Source: Fontibacillus puldeungensis (GTDB lineage: Bacteria; Bacillota; Bacilli; Paenibacillales; Paenibacillaceae). Taken from it: a stretch of 64,000 nucleotides of DNA. The stretch spans positions 496,001 through 560,000 of the forward strand of contig NZ_JBHTLM010000001.1 of assembly GCF_042678945.1 (NCBI RefSeq), read 5' to 3'. Position numbers and translations under genes: made by a program. Numbering within the stretch: the first letter of the stretch is position 1; every line of letters begins with the position of its first letter. Below the pieces are notes generated by a model. That model had not been told where the DNA came from, did no database searches, and worked only from the letters and a program-made list of their open reading frames with translations. Below, piece by piece: positions 1 to 8,188 of the stretch.

Positions 1-1
1 G

Positions 2-1780
2 ACGGATACTTTTAATCCGGCAATGAGCGAGGGTGAGCTGCAAGCACGGAGCGGGTGGGTTAATGTAGATCGGAACTCTCCGGAACCGATAAAGCCATAT
101 CCCAATGCTTCTCAATGGATAAAAATCAGCATTCCGCAATTGAAATATAAAAATTCGGCTATTTTTTTCGAAAAAATATATGGCTATCATATCGTCGTTA
201 AGATGGGCGATGAAATATTATATGAGTCAGAGAGAAACTACAATTATGAGATAAATACGATATTGTTGCCTTTGAAATCCAAAGATGCTGATAATACGCT
301 GTATATCGGGATTAATTCGGATAAAAGAATCGGAATCCAAAAAAATATTAAAATCGGAGAATTTAGTCAACTCCAGAATGAGTTTTTCAAAAGCAATATA
401 ACCGATTTTATTTTGGGCAGTGCTCTAATATTTATAGCTGCTGTTATGTTGATTTGTACCTTCTTTCTAAAGACTGAAAATTTGAAAAGCTGGGTCTCAC
501 TTAATGTTGTTATACTGACGAGCGGAACTATTGTTATAACGTATTCTTCTTTCCTTTACTCACTTTTTGGCAAGTATGGGGCCTTTTTTGTATCACTCTT
601 TGACCTATCCTTATTTATACTTTTGCCTGCATTCACTTATTTCTTCGAGTGTATATTCGGAAGCGGCATGTTTTCTATAATAACAAAGTATCGAAAATTT
701 CAGGTTGTTTACTCTGCTTTTTGTATCGTGCTGATGTTTGCTGACCAGATCGCGGATCATCGTTTTTTTAATATATATAGAATTGCGACAGCAACAGTGC
801 TTGGCGTTATTATGATAGTACAGTTTATTTTACTGGTTACTGTCTCCTCGATTTATACGTTTAGGGGAAATACTGAAGCGATAATCTTCTCGATAGGTTT
901 TGTTATATTTGCTGTTTTAGGATTGGGCGAACTCCTGATGTTCTACTTAAAGTCGGAATATTATGACCTTTTTCTGTGGAAATGGGGAGTGGTTTGCTTC
1001 TTGATCTCACTGATTATCATTCTGGGGAAAAAATTTGCGCGAAGCCATGAACAGGTAGTTCAATATTCGAAAGAGTTGGAAATGTTCAATAATGAACTCC
1101 AGAGATCCGAGAAAATGGAGATTATCAGTGAATTGGCTGCCTCCGTTGCCCACGAAGTGAGAAACCCGCTGCAAGTTACCAGAGGTTTTTTGCAGCTCCT
1201 TGCTGAAAAGCAGCAAAACTCGGATAAAGTATACCTGAATATGGCCTTGGAAGAATTGGATCGAGCCTCCGGAATTATTACCGATTTCTTAACATTTGCC
1301 AAACCTGAAGCTGGAAAAGTAACCGTTCTGAACGTGCTGGATGAATTTATCCATATTGAAGGGATTTTAATTCCGCTCGCGAATTTGCAGGGGGGCAAAA
1401 TATCCGTCCATATTCCAAAAAATATTTATGTAAAAGGAAACTCCTCTAAATTTAAACAGGCATTTATTAATATCATCAAAAACAGTATCGAATCCTTAAG
1501 AGGAGAAGGAGAAATCCAGATTTGGGCCTATGAAGAGGATCAGAAGGTTTCCATACACATTAAGGATAATGGCGAAGGGATGGACGCGGATGTACTTGCC
1601 AGATTGGGGGAGCCATACTTTTCCAATAAAACAAAGGGTACAGGGCTTGGTCTTATGGTTACGTTTCGCATTATCGAAGTGATGCAGGGAAAAATATCGT
1701 TTACTAGTGAAAAAGGAGTAGGCACCGAAGCAATTATCCAGTTTCCATCCGTTAAAATGACGGAAGCCTTACCGGAATAA
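2..1780 (+). CDS. 7TM-domain sensor histidine kinase, 5' end outside window
   Basis: Membrane sensor kinase that autophosphorylates on His and signals to an unseen response regulator. The frame is open to the window edge and the first ATG (position 23) has no ribosome binding site, so the true start lies upstream. The visible ~592 residues show a beta-rich extracytoplasmic segment, then seven hydrophobic helices between about residues 130 and 345, as in 7TMR-DISM receptors, a short coiled linker, an H-box (VAHEVRNPL, phospho-His at about nt 1150), and a HATPase_c domain with N-box (NIIKNSIES), DNGEG and GTGLGL motifs. The order resembles sporulation or stress kinases of Bacillota. It converges on the leader-peptide gene 34 bp downstream, and no cognate regulator is visible. 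The kinase assignment is firm; the signal is unknown. Confidence 0.93.
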   Translation, partial: TDTFNPAMSEGELQARSGWVNVDRNSPEPIKPYPNASQWIKISIPQLKYKNSAIFFEKIYGYHIVVKMGDEILYESERNYNYEINTILLPLKSKDADNTLYIGINSDKRIGIQKNIKIGEFSQLQNEFFKSNITDFILGSALIFIAAVMLICTFFLKTENLKSWVSLNVVILTSGTIVITYSSFLYSLFGKYGAFFVSLFDLSLFILLPAFTYFFECIFGSGMFSIITKYRKFQVVYSAFCIVLMFADQIADHRFFNIYRIATATVLGVIMIVQFILLVTVSSIYTFRGNTEAIIFSIGFVIFAVLGLGELLMFYLKSEYYDLFLWKWGVVCFLISLIIILGKKFARSHEQVVQYSKELEMFNNELQRSEKMEIISELAASVAHEVRNPLQVTRGFLQLLAEKQQNSDKVYLNMALEELDRASGIITDFLTFAKPEAGKVTVLNVLDEFIHIEGILIPLANLQGGKISVHIPKNIYVKGNSSKFKQAFINIIKNSIESLRGEGEIQIWAYEEDQKVSIHIKDNGEGMDADVLARLGEPYFSNKTKGTGLGLMVTFRIIEVMQGKISFTSEKGVGTEAIIQFPSVKMTEALPE

Positions 1781-1814
1781 TCGAATCGTTTCCTACCCCT
1801 ATTTTAGAGGAGGG

Positions 1815-2057
1815 TTACGCTCCCCAAACTGCATTCGGTTTAACATCAGATGCAACTACGCCTGACGGATTTTGCGGGAGAACAAGGTAGAATTCGTCAG
1901 AGTTTTCTTCAACAGCTTTAATCTTGATGTGATCAGGGAAGGATACACCCAATACTTCTTGAATAGCTGCTTTAGGGTCAGCGAGAAGTTTGGCTTTGAA
2001 GCTTGGGTCTTGCCATGCTTTTTGAATTACTTGTGATTGAAGAGCTCCTGTTGACAT
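1815..2057 (-). CDS. NHLP-type (nitrile hydratase leader-like) peptide, possible RiPP precursor
   Basis: An 80-residue protein resembling the nitrile-hydratase alpha-subunit-like leaders (NHLP) of proteusin RiPP precursors. Residues 1-65 carry the family pattern: an N-terminal helix with a DPxFKAKLLADPKAA segment (17-31), then VxFPDHIKIKAVEENSDEFYLVLPQNP-like beta strands, of which YLVLPQNP (57-64) is diagnostic. After residue 65 only a ~15-residue tail remains, ending in NAVWGA, which would be the core if it is a precursor. There is no Cys or Gly-Gly site. The start ATG has an AAAGGGTG site 7 nt upstream. It lies 68 bp downstream of the isoprenoid-synthase-like gene on the same strand, probably in one operon. 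Leader similarity is clear to the eye; RiPP status is inference, and a stand-alone NHLP-fold protein is the alternative. Confidence 0.75.
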   Translation of the reverse strand: MSTGALQSQVIQKAWQDPSFKAKLLADPKAAIQEVLGVSFPDHIKIKAVEENSDEFYLVLPQNPSGVVASDVKPNAVWGA

Positions 2058-2125
2058 GAAATCACCCTTTCATTTAAAAATGGTTATATTTTCCTTTTTA
2101 GTATACCATGGATTAAACTATAAAT

Positions 2126-3067
2126 CTAGGAACGAATCATATTTTTCGATAACCAATATTCCAATCCACCTTGCATCAGCAATTCACGTTCATGACGTAG
2201 TTGACCTGCTCCTTGCTGTAAGTTCTGCCGCAAATACTCATGGAAATGATATAAATGCGGAATCATAGATGCTATGTTTGCAAGAGAGTTATGGTTCCCA
2301 TTAGCCAGTTCGGCGTAACGCGACAAGACGTCCTGTACATATAACGCCTTCGTAATCTCCTCCGAAGTGGGCCTGACACCATTAGGAAGCTGTAACTCCT
2401 TTTGAATTGTAGAAATTAAGCAATTATAGCTGCCGTCTTTTAAATCCTTCTCCCAATCCTCCCAATCATCCAGCATCTGCAGCGTAATAAGTACCTTATC
2501 AACCGCATTCTCAAAGGTAGAAATGAGGTTTTCACGTCCGGTAAGGAGCAGCGATCCGGCGATACATAGCTTCACAGGTGAAGCCTTGTGGGCCACTAGG
2601 ACAGGATTTTCCTGAAAGAAATCGCATTCGTTTTCCCGGGTCACAGCGTCCGCCCATTCTGCGGTGTATTTTCGATAGTAGGTCCAAAAAGGGGAGGCCG
2701 CAACAAAATAGTTGCTGTACATTTGAGTAAATTCAAATCGGACCAGGTCTGCTAGTGGAAGCTGATACTTACTTTTTTGATCAGGCTCATCCATGAGCTC
2801 GTCGATCAAGTGATAGTACATCATGCCTAGAAGGTTGGCGACGGTAAACTGGTGGATATCCTTCAGTTCCGTTCCAGCCGCTTCCTTAAGCCAATACGGC
2901 AGCAGGTAGCAAATATAATTCTTGGACCGGTTCTCTTTCAAAGCATGAAATTTATCCAGGTAATCGGCAGCCTGTCCCCGGAAGCGAGTGGGCAGACTGG
3001 ATAGGATCGATTCGGCGTCGGCGAAAGCTCCTTCTAGATCCTTCTCAAAGCTCGTAAACCAGTTCAC
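2126..3067 (-). CDS. class-I isoprenoid-synthase-like protein
   Basis: A 313-residue, mostly helical protein with two Asp-rich motifs in the order and spacing of class-I isoprenoid/terpene synthases: IDELMDEPD (88-96) and LDDWEDWEKD (199-208), the latter preceded by LQM as in the second DDxxD region of prenyl synthases. These motifs normally hold the Mg-diphosphate cluster. The overall sequence is not close to canonical farnesyl or heptaprenyl synthases, so the substrate cannot be named. The GTG start has an AAAGGGGG site 7 nt upstream. The NHLP peptide gene follows 68 bp downstream and the SDR gene diverges 104 bp upstream. I infer a small metabolite or peptide-modification locus; prenyl transfer to the peptide is only a hypothesis. 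No signal peptide or obvious membrane span is seen. Confidence 0.65.
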   Translation of the reverse strand: MNWFTSFEKDLEGAFADAESILSSLPTRFRGQAADYLDKFHALKENRSKNYICYLLPYWLKEAAGTELKDIHQFTVANLLGMMYYHLIDELMDEPDQKSKYQLPLADLVRFEFTQMYSNYFVAASPFWTYYRKYTAEWADAVTRENECDFFQENPVLVAHKASPVKLCIAGSLLLTGRENLISTFENAVDKVLITLQMLDDWEDWEKDLKDGSYNCLISTIQKELQLPNGVRPTSEEITKALYVQDVLSRYAELANGNHNSLANIASMIPHLYHFHEYLRQNLQQGAGQLRHERELLMQGGLEYWLSKNMIRS

Positions 3068-3171
3068 GATTTGACCCCCTTTTCATAAAAATACCAATTA
3101 TAATTATAAAATAGATTTAGACTTTATGGTACTTTTATCCTAAAAAACATACGTAGGCGAAGGAGGAGCAT

Positions 3172-4023
3172 ATGAAAGACAAAACCGTCATCATTACAGG
3201 AGCCAACTCGGGTATGGGGCTTGCATCGTCTGCCGAACTAGCTCGCCAAGGAGCTTACGTTATAATGGCTTGCCGTAATAAGGAGCGTGGACAGCAGGCT
3301 TTGGAGCAGGCGAAACAAATCAGCGGTTCCAACAGGCTAGAGCTAGCTATTTGTGATCTGCAGTCGCTGGATAGTGTACGAGAGTTTGCAGCTTGGTTTA
3401 AGGAGCGTTATCCAGTTTTAGATGTGCTGCTAAACAATGCGGGAATTATGTCCTTAAAGCGGCAGATCACCCCGCATGGGTTCGAAGCCCATATGGGGAT
3501 TAACCATCTGGGACATTTCCTGCTTACCTCGCTACTGATGGAGCCGCTAAAGGCAGCCGAGCAGGGGAGAATCGTGAACGTTTCTTCCGGGGCTTACAAA
3601 ATCGGCAAGATTCACTACGAAGACATCACACTGGAGCGAGGTTACAACGCGGCTAAAGCTTATGCGCAGTCGAAGCTGGCTAACATTTTGTTTACCAAGG
3701 AATTGGCCCGGCGACTTGCATCGACGCAGGTAACTGCTAACTGTCTGCACCCCGGGGCCGTCGCGACAAGCATCGGCGTAGACCGAGCTACGGGGTTCGG
3801 GAAATCCGTGATGGCGATGCTGCGACCTTTTTTCCTAACGCCGGAGCAGGGGGCAGCTACAGCAATTTACCTTGCGACCTCCGAGGAAGTGGCCGAGCAA
3901 AGCGGCCAATATTTTTACAAAAAGAAGCCGCAGCGGCTAAGCGCCAGAGCGGATGATCCGGAACAAGCGCGGAAGCTGTGGGTATGGAGCGAGCAACAGG
4001 TGGGATATAAGGTCCCCCTTTAA
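3172..4023 (+). CDS. short-chain dehydrogenase/reductase (retinol dehydrogenase-like)
   Basis: A 283-residue NAD(P)-dependent SDR oxidoreductase. The Rossmann nucleotide motif TGANSGMG is at 9-16, the structural NNAG at 88-91, the catalytic Ser in VSSG near 138 and YAQSK (Tyr164, Lys168). The ACRN segment after beta-2 (33-36) suggests NADP preference. The C-terminal region resembles retinol dehydrogenase/WW-domain oxidoreductase-like SDRs that act on hydrophobic alcohols or ketones. The ATG has an ideal AAGGAGGAG site 3 nt upstream. It diverges from the isoprenoid-synthase-like gene through a 104-bp AT-rich region, so the two may share regulation and an isoprenoid-type substrate, which is inference. 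Confidence 0.9.
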   Translation: MKDKTVIITGANSGMGLASSAELARQGAYVIMACRNKERGQQALEQAKQISGSNRLELAICDLQSLDSVREFAAWFKERYPVLDVLLNNAGIMSLKRQITPHGFEAHMGINHLGHFLLTSLLMEPLKAAEQGRIVNVSSGAYKIGKIHYEDITLERGYNAAKAYAQSKLANILFTKELARRLASTQVTANCLHPGAVATSIGVDRATGFGKSVMAMLRPFFLTPEQGAATAIYLATSEEVAEQSGQYFYKKKPQRLSARADDPEQARKLWVWSEQQVGYKVPL

Positions 4024-4122
4024 CCGTATCCGGGGCGAGAAATAAGCTGATTTTTGATTAGCAGAGCAAATGAAATATGCAGATGAACGAGTAAACAATG
4101 CTGTAAGGAATTCTGTGGTCGA

Positions 4123-4353
4123 AGAACTGAATAGATGTATTTTGTGCAGTTAAAAATCGCTTTGGTGGGAGCCTTAAGCATTTAGCTGTAAAAAGTGCAG
4201 TTAAAAGGAGCCAAATAACCCTTCCAAGCCAAATGGATCTGTTTTAGATGCACAAAATGCAGTTAAAATTTTAAATTGCACATTTTTCAGAAAAATAGAT
4301 GTACAAAATACAACTAGCTATGAATGTTGAGAGAGGCATGAGCCCTGAATGTA
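4123..4353. repeat. dispersed intergenic repeat family 1, copy A
   Basis: The first of three related intergenic copies (others at 10967-11193 and 45333-45530). It begins AGAACTGAATAGATGTATTT and holds three direct, degenerate units of the type TAGATGYAnnnnnTGCAGTTAAAA about 50-65 bp apart. It ends with an inverted unit (TAGATGTACAAAATACAACTA) complementary to the first, so the transcript or single strand could fold back on itself. The copy continues to GAGAGGCATGA, shared with copy B. It has no coding potential. It fills most of the 473-bp gap between the SDR and M24 peptidase genes. Confidence 0.8.
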
Positions 4354-4417
4354 TGAACCCATAAATGCTTGCAATCTGCTCATTTCCTCGCTCAGCGCCA
4401 GCGAATGAGTTTGCACA

Positions 4418-4455
4418 CAAAAAACCGTCCGTTATTTTCCCGGACGGTTTTTTGT
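4418..4455 (-). terminator. Rho-independent terminator of the M24 peptidase operon
   Basis: The stem CCGTCCG/CGGACGG with an 8-nt loop is flanked by A- and T-runs on both sides, so it can act in both directions. It lies about 45 bp past the peptidase stop on the minus strand. Confidence 0.85.
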
Positions 4456-4496
4456 GCGGTTATGCTTTTTAAATCATTCCTTAGCTTAGCTCTATC

Positions 4497-5732
4497 TTAT
4501 AATGCGATGAGATCACGGGAAAGCGAGTTCAGCCGTTCTATACCGTTATCTGTGATGAGTACCATATCTTCAATCATTACGGCACCTACACCGTAACCAT
4601 AGTATGGGGTTTCTAAACATATAACCATACCCGGCTTGAGAATGGTTTGTTCCGTGCCGCTAACAAAGGGGGCTTCTTCGGTAGACAGCGCTAACCCAAT
4701 GCTGTGGCCCAGATGGCCGCGGTTGTAATTCGGCAATCCAGAGCGCCGAATTACTTCCATACCGGCTTTAAAGATGTCAGCCATAGGTACGTCAGGCCCG
4801 GCTAGTTCCAGCATGCGGTCATGGCCAGGGCGGAGTGCCTCGTAAGCCCGCTTAGCCGCATCGGTCGGCTTGCCGAGGGTGAAGGTGCGGGCGATATCGG
4901 AGCCGTAGCCTTGGACATCGACACCGACGTCGAACTTGATCGTATCGCCAGGCGCAGCAGGGTGCGTCCGGAATAGTGACGCCGGTGCAAAATCCGGTCC
5001 GACGGAGATCGTCGTGAACCGTTCGGTGAAACCGATGGCCCGGCGGTAGGCCGCGATGTGAAACGCCGCGGCCAGCTCGGCGGCGGTTACGCCGGGCCCG
5101 ATCTTTGGCAGCACTTCGCCGATGGCCGCCTCGGCGATGGCGCAGCTCTCCCGCAGCCGCTCGATCTCAAATCCGGTCTTGATGGACCGGAGCTCCGTAA
5201 AGAGCGGCTGCGCCTCCGCCCAGACAGCCTCTGGCAGGCTGTCTGCGAGCTTAGCGCGGGATGACGGTTTCATCCCGCTCAGCTCGGCCGCGATCCGGCC
5301 CGCGGCAGCGCCGCCGGATCCCAGCGCCTCGGCCAGCGCCACCAGCGCGGCTTCCGGCCGAGGCGCATCGGGGCGTTCCCCTAGGTAACGCCCCGGCTGC
5401 AGCCCAAATGGATCGTCAAGATCGATCCATTGCGGGTAGGTGCGGATGTCAAAGCCAGGAATGACATCCGGCAGCCCAGAGGCTTCAAATTCGCTCATGA
5501 GCAGGATCGATTTCTTCGCCGGGTCGCGGAAAACGACGGCAAAAGCAGCCTCGCTCATCCGAAATGTATAAAGGAACATGCTCGGTTGCCCGGTGAGGTA
5601 GTAAAAATTTTCCGCACTGGAAGCGACAAGGGCATCCAGCTGTTCTTTTTCCAACTTTTCTCTAGCTCGTCTTGCGACGTCCTGCAGATGGTAATCTATC
5701 GTGTACTGCAGCTTGTCATCCGTGATTTGCAC
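4497..5732 (-). CDS. M24 family Xaa-Pro peptidase-like metallopeptidase
   Basis: A 411-residue cytoplasmic peptidase of the M24 'pita-bread' family, likely a prolidase or aminopeptidase P-like enzyme cleaving Xaa-Pro bonds. The N-terminal creatinase-like domain (about 20-160, with NFYYLTGQ) precedes the catalytic domain. The dinuclear-metal ligands are visible as FDVGVD, SDIARTF, GHLGHSIGL, LETPYY and MIEDM. The start is GTG at 5732 with a GGAG site. It is the last gene of an operon with an amino-acid ABC permease, binding protein and TetR regulator, so it may process imported peptides. The middle (about 4800-5450) is notably GC-rich compared with its neighbours, with Ala/Pro-rich loops, which may reflect local drift. 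Exact specificity is unknown. Confidence 0.88.
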   Translation of the reverse strand: MQITDDKLQYTIDYHLQDVARRAREKLEKEQLDALVASSAENFYYLTGQPSMFLYTFRMSEAAFAVVFRDPAKKSILLMSEFEASGLPDVIPGFDIRTYPQWIDLDDPFGLQPGRYLGERPDAPRPEAALVALAEALGSGGAAAGRIAAELSGMKPSSRAKLADSLPEAVWAEAQPLFTELRSIKTGFEIERLRESCAIAEAAIGEVLPKIGPGVTAAELAAAFHIAAYRRAIGFTERFTTISVGPDFAPASLFRTHPAAPGDTIKFDVGVDVQGYGSDIARTFTLGKPTDAAKRAYEALRPGHDRMLELAGPDVPMADIFKAGMEVIRRSGLPNYNRGHLGHSIGLALSTEEAPFVSGTEQTILKPGMVICLETPYYGYGVGAVMIEDMVLITDNGIERLNSLSRDLIAL

Positions 5733-5759
5733 AATGGTTCAGCTCCTTATTCAGGTCGC

Positions 5760-6404
5760 TTAATAAGCTTTGGATAAGCGTTTTTCAATATGATTCAGCA
5801 TGACGGAGAGTCCGGTGCTCATGATCCAGTACATCAGCCCAATCGCCAGGAAGAAGGGCATCGCTACATAATATCTTGCGACAAGCAGTTGAGCCGCTCG
5901 GAACAGCTCGACCACCGTTACAAGAGATACGAGAGAGGTTTCCTTCAGCATTCCGATAAATGTGTTTCCCAGCGGGGGGATCGCTATTCGAGCAGCTTGT
6001 GGCAATATAACATAACGCATCGTCTGCCAGCTTGTCATCCCAAGCGATTGAGCCGCCTCAGTCTGTCCCCGATCCACGGACAAAATCGTAGCTCGGAACG
6101 TCTCCGATAAATACGCGCCAATATTAATGCTCATAGAGATATACGCCGACATCATCGGACTAAGCTTGATCCCGAAGTCCGGCAGCCCGTAATACACAAT
6201 GAAGATCTGCACCATTAACGGGGTGCCGCGAATGATAGAGACGTACACTTTAGCTATACTTTGCAGCACGATATTCCCTTTCAAACGGGCAATTGCAGTG
6301 AGTAGTCCGAGAATTAACCCGAAGAACATCGATACGAAGGTAATCTGCAGTGTGTAATAGGCTCCGGTCAGCAGGTATTCAAGGTTGTCCAGCACAAGCT
6401 TCAT
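5760..6404 (-). CDS. amino-acid ABC transporter permease (HisM/GlnP-type)
   Basis: A 214-residue inner-membrane permease of the polar amino-acid uptake family. It has about five hydrophobic segments and the conserved cytoplasmic EAA loop (QTEAAQSLGMTSWQTMRYVILPQA) that docks the ATPase; the N-terminal GAYYTLQIT and the IRGTPLMVQ motif are typical. The start has GGGAGG 7 nt upstream. It lies between the binding-protein and M24 peptidase genes with 27- to 32-bp gaps, in one operon. No ATP-binding subunit is present in the operon, so it must use one encoded elsewhere. Confidence 0.93.
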   Translation of the reverse strand: MKLVLDNLEYLLTGAYYTLQITFVSMFFGLILGLLTAIARLKGNIVLQSIAKVYVSIIRGTPLMVQIFIVYYGLPDFGIKLSPMMSAYISMSINIGAYLSETFRATILSVDRGQTEAAQSLGMTSWQTMRYVILPQAARIAIPPLGNTFIGMLKETSLVSLVTVVELFRAAQLLVARYYVAMPFFLAIGLMYWIMSTGLSVMLNHIEKRLSKAY

Positions 6405-6436
6405 CGGGTATTCCTCCCTTTATCATACAGCCATTC

Positions 6437-7309
6437 TTAGAAATTCGGGTCGACCCCAAACCATTTATTGTACAGCGTTTTCAGGGTTCCGTCGGTTTTA
6501 ATTTCCTGCAGCGCCTTGTTGACGGCCGCTTGTAGCTCAGGGCTATTCTTAGGCATGGCTACACCCGCGTAGTCGGATTTCAGAGGCTCTCCAACGGTTT
6601 TCAAATCAAGGTGATTTTTCTCAATTAGCGGCTTCAGCGCAAAAACGTTGTTGATCGTAGCATCGATCCGCCCGGTGTTGAGATCCATCAATGCGTTCAA
6701 GTTATCGTTGTAGGTGACAATTTCAAAGTCGCCGACCTTAGGAAGCACTTCCTCGCGCAGATAAGTTTCGTCGTTCGTTCCAAGCGCAACGCCGACTTTT
6801 TTACCTTTGAAGTCTTCAATTTTCTGAATGCTGCTGTTGTCACCTTTAACGATAATGCTTACGTCATTTTTTACATACGGTTCGGAGAAATCGATCGATT
6901 GTTTCCGTTCATCGGTAATGGTCACCTGGCTAACAAGCGCATCGTATTTATCTTTTTGTAGACCCTCGATAAGCCCGGAAAATTCCCCTGTTACAAACTC
7001 GGCTTCCACACCGATCCGTTTGGCGATTTCTTTGGAAATATCGGCATCGTAGCCGTCGACTTCATTTTTTTCATTAACAAAGTTGTATGGGGCATACGTA
7101 CCCATGAGGCCGATCGTGATTTTGCCTTTACTTTTAATTTGCTCCAGCAAATTGCCTTGAGCACTATTGCCTTTTTCCGCTGCGGCATTATTTCCTCCGC
7201 TTGCAGCCGGCGTTCCTCCCTGACCATTTCCTCCGCATGCGGACAACAGAAGCGTTAATGCCGCAATAACGGATAAAATCAGCAGTGGTTTTTTCTTTTT
7301 CATGTTCAT
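6437..7309 (-). CDS. amino-acid ABC transporter substrate-binding lipoprotein
   Basis: A 290-residue extracellular family-3 solute-binding protein. It has a signal peptide with the lipobox LLSAC (Cys25), a Gly/Asn/Ala-rich linker to about 50, then a bilobed domain with the hallmarks GTYAPYNF, VDGYDADI and DALVSQVTITDERK. The DERK region contacts the amino-acid backbone. The ligand is probably a polar amino acid; the sequence alone does not separate cystine, glutamine or another. The ATG at 7309 follows a GAGGAGAG site. It is co-directional with the permease 32 bp downstream, and the TetR gene ends 44 bp upstream. Confidence 0.93.
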   Translation of the reverse strand: MNMKKKKPLLILSVIAALTLLLSACGGNGQGGTPAASGGNNAAAEKGNSAQGNLLEQIKSKGKITIGLMGTYAPYNFVNEKNEVDGYDADISKEIAKRIGVEAEFVTGEFSGLIEGLQKDKYDALVSQVTITDERKQSIDFSEPYVKNDVSIIVKGDNSSIQKIEDFKGKKVGVALGTNDETYLREEVLPKVGDFEIVTYNDNLNALMDLNTGRIDATINNVFALKPLIEKNHLDLKTVGEPLKSDYAGVAMPKNSPELQAAVNKALQEIKTDGTLKTLYNKWFGVDPNF

Positions 7310-7353
7310 GGTTTCTCTCTCCTCTTTTCTTGTTTGCTGAAAGGTTGGTAATT

Positions 7354-7992
7354 CTACTCAAGGGGATCTCCCATAAGTCCATAGAATTCAAATTTGGCGA
7401 CAGCGTAAGCCATCTGCTCGGCGGAGTATTCAGATCGGTAGTCGACATCGTGCTCCGGCCCAAACAGCCATTTTGACATAGTGCCTTCAATCAGTGAAAC
7501 GAGCAATAGCGAACGCATTGACACACCCTGCGGATCGACAGGAAGCATGCCAAGCTCTGAAGCTCGTCCGATATTATTCTTGAACGCATCGCCGAACGTT
7601 TGCCAGGTTTGGGATATAGCCGTCTGAATCGCTGGATCAGCACCTTGACCTTTAAGAAGCAGCAATACCATTAAATGCCGCTCACTTTCGGCAAACTGGA
7701 ACAATTCCGTTAGCAGACGCCGTGTGGACAATTCCATATCCGTTACTGTTCCCGCCTCACGACGGTAACCTTTAGCAACTGTTGCAACTAGTTTCTCTCG
7801 ACCATCTTGGATCAGTTCAAGCGTCATCTTCTCTTTGCTCGCAAAATACCAGTAGAACGTACCTTGGGAAACGCCCGCAGACTTAACGATGTCGGATATT
7901 TTGGTATTGTGGTATCCTTTGCGGGCAAAACATTCCAAAGCTATCTTTTTCAATTGCTCCCGTCTTTGTATGTCCGTAGTGTTGGCTCCCAG
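7354..7992 (-). CDS. TetR/AcrR family regulator (probable CTG start)
   Basis: A DNA-binding repressor of ~212 residues. The N-terminal helix-turn-helix reads FARKGYHNTKISDIVKSAGVSQGTFYWYFASKEKM, the TetR consensus; the C-terminal ligand domain is divergent. The TTG at 7953 would remove most of helix 1. The frame stays open upstream through GANTTDIQRREQL, a typical N-terminus, to a stop at 7999-8001. The only plausible initiator there is CTG at 7990-7992, 9 nt after AAGGGG. It is the first gene of the TetR-binding protein-permease-peptidase operon, and a sigma-A promoter lies just upstream. It probably autoregulates in response to an amino acid or peptide-related ligand, which is inference. 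Confidence 0.85.
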   Translation of the reverse strand: MGANTTDIQRREQLKKIALECFARKGYHNTKISDIVKSAGVSQGTFYWYFASKEKMTLELIQDGREKLVATVAKGYRREAGTVTDMELSTRRLLTELFQFAESERHLMVLLLLKGQGADPAIQTAISQTWQTFGDAFKNNIGRASELGMLPVDPQGVSMRSLLLVSLIEGTMSKWLFGPEHDVDYRSEYSAEQMAYAVAKFEFYGLMGDPLE

Positions 7993-8019
7993 CGATCTTC
8001 ACCCCTTCCCTAATTGATC

Positions 8020-8076
8020 CGTCAGTCAGTTAATTCCGACTATTTACATAGTATTAATTAATATTGTGTTTGTCAA
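8020..8076 (-). promoter_or_regulatory. sigma-A promoter and possible operator of the TetR operon
   Basis: On the minus strand TTGACA (8071-8076), a 17-bp spacer and TACTAT (8048-8053) form a good sigma-A promoter. Just downstream the imperfect inverted pair GTCAG/CCGAC (about 8021-8040) could be the TetR operator. Confidence 0.65.
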
Positions 8077-8117
8077 TCCTCTCTTTTGTGGAACCCGTCG
8101 ATATATGAAACTCCAAA

Positions 8118-8146
8118 TAACAAAATGCCCGGGTAATAACCCGGGA
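8118..8146 (-). terminator. terminator of the YtaF-like gene
   Basis: The perfect stem CCCGGGT/ACCCGGG with a 4-nt loop is followed on the minus strand by CATTTTGTTATTT. It lies about 45 bp after the stop of the YtaF-like gene. Confidence 0.75.
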
Positions 8147-8188
8147 TATGAACATTCTCAAATTGAAATTGAAAGTACGGGTTGTCTT

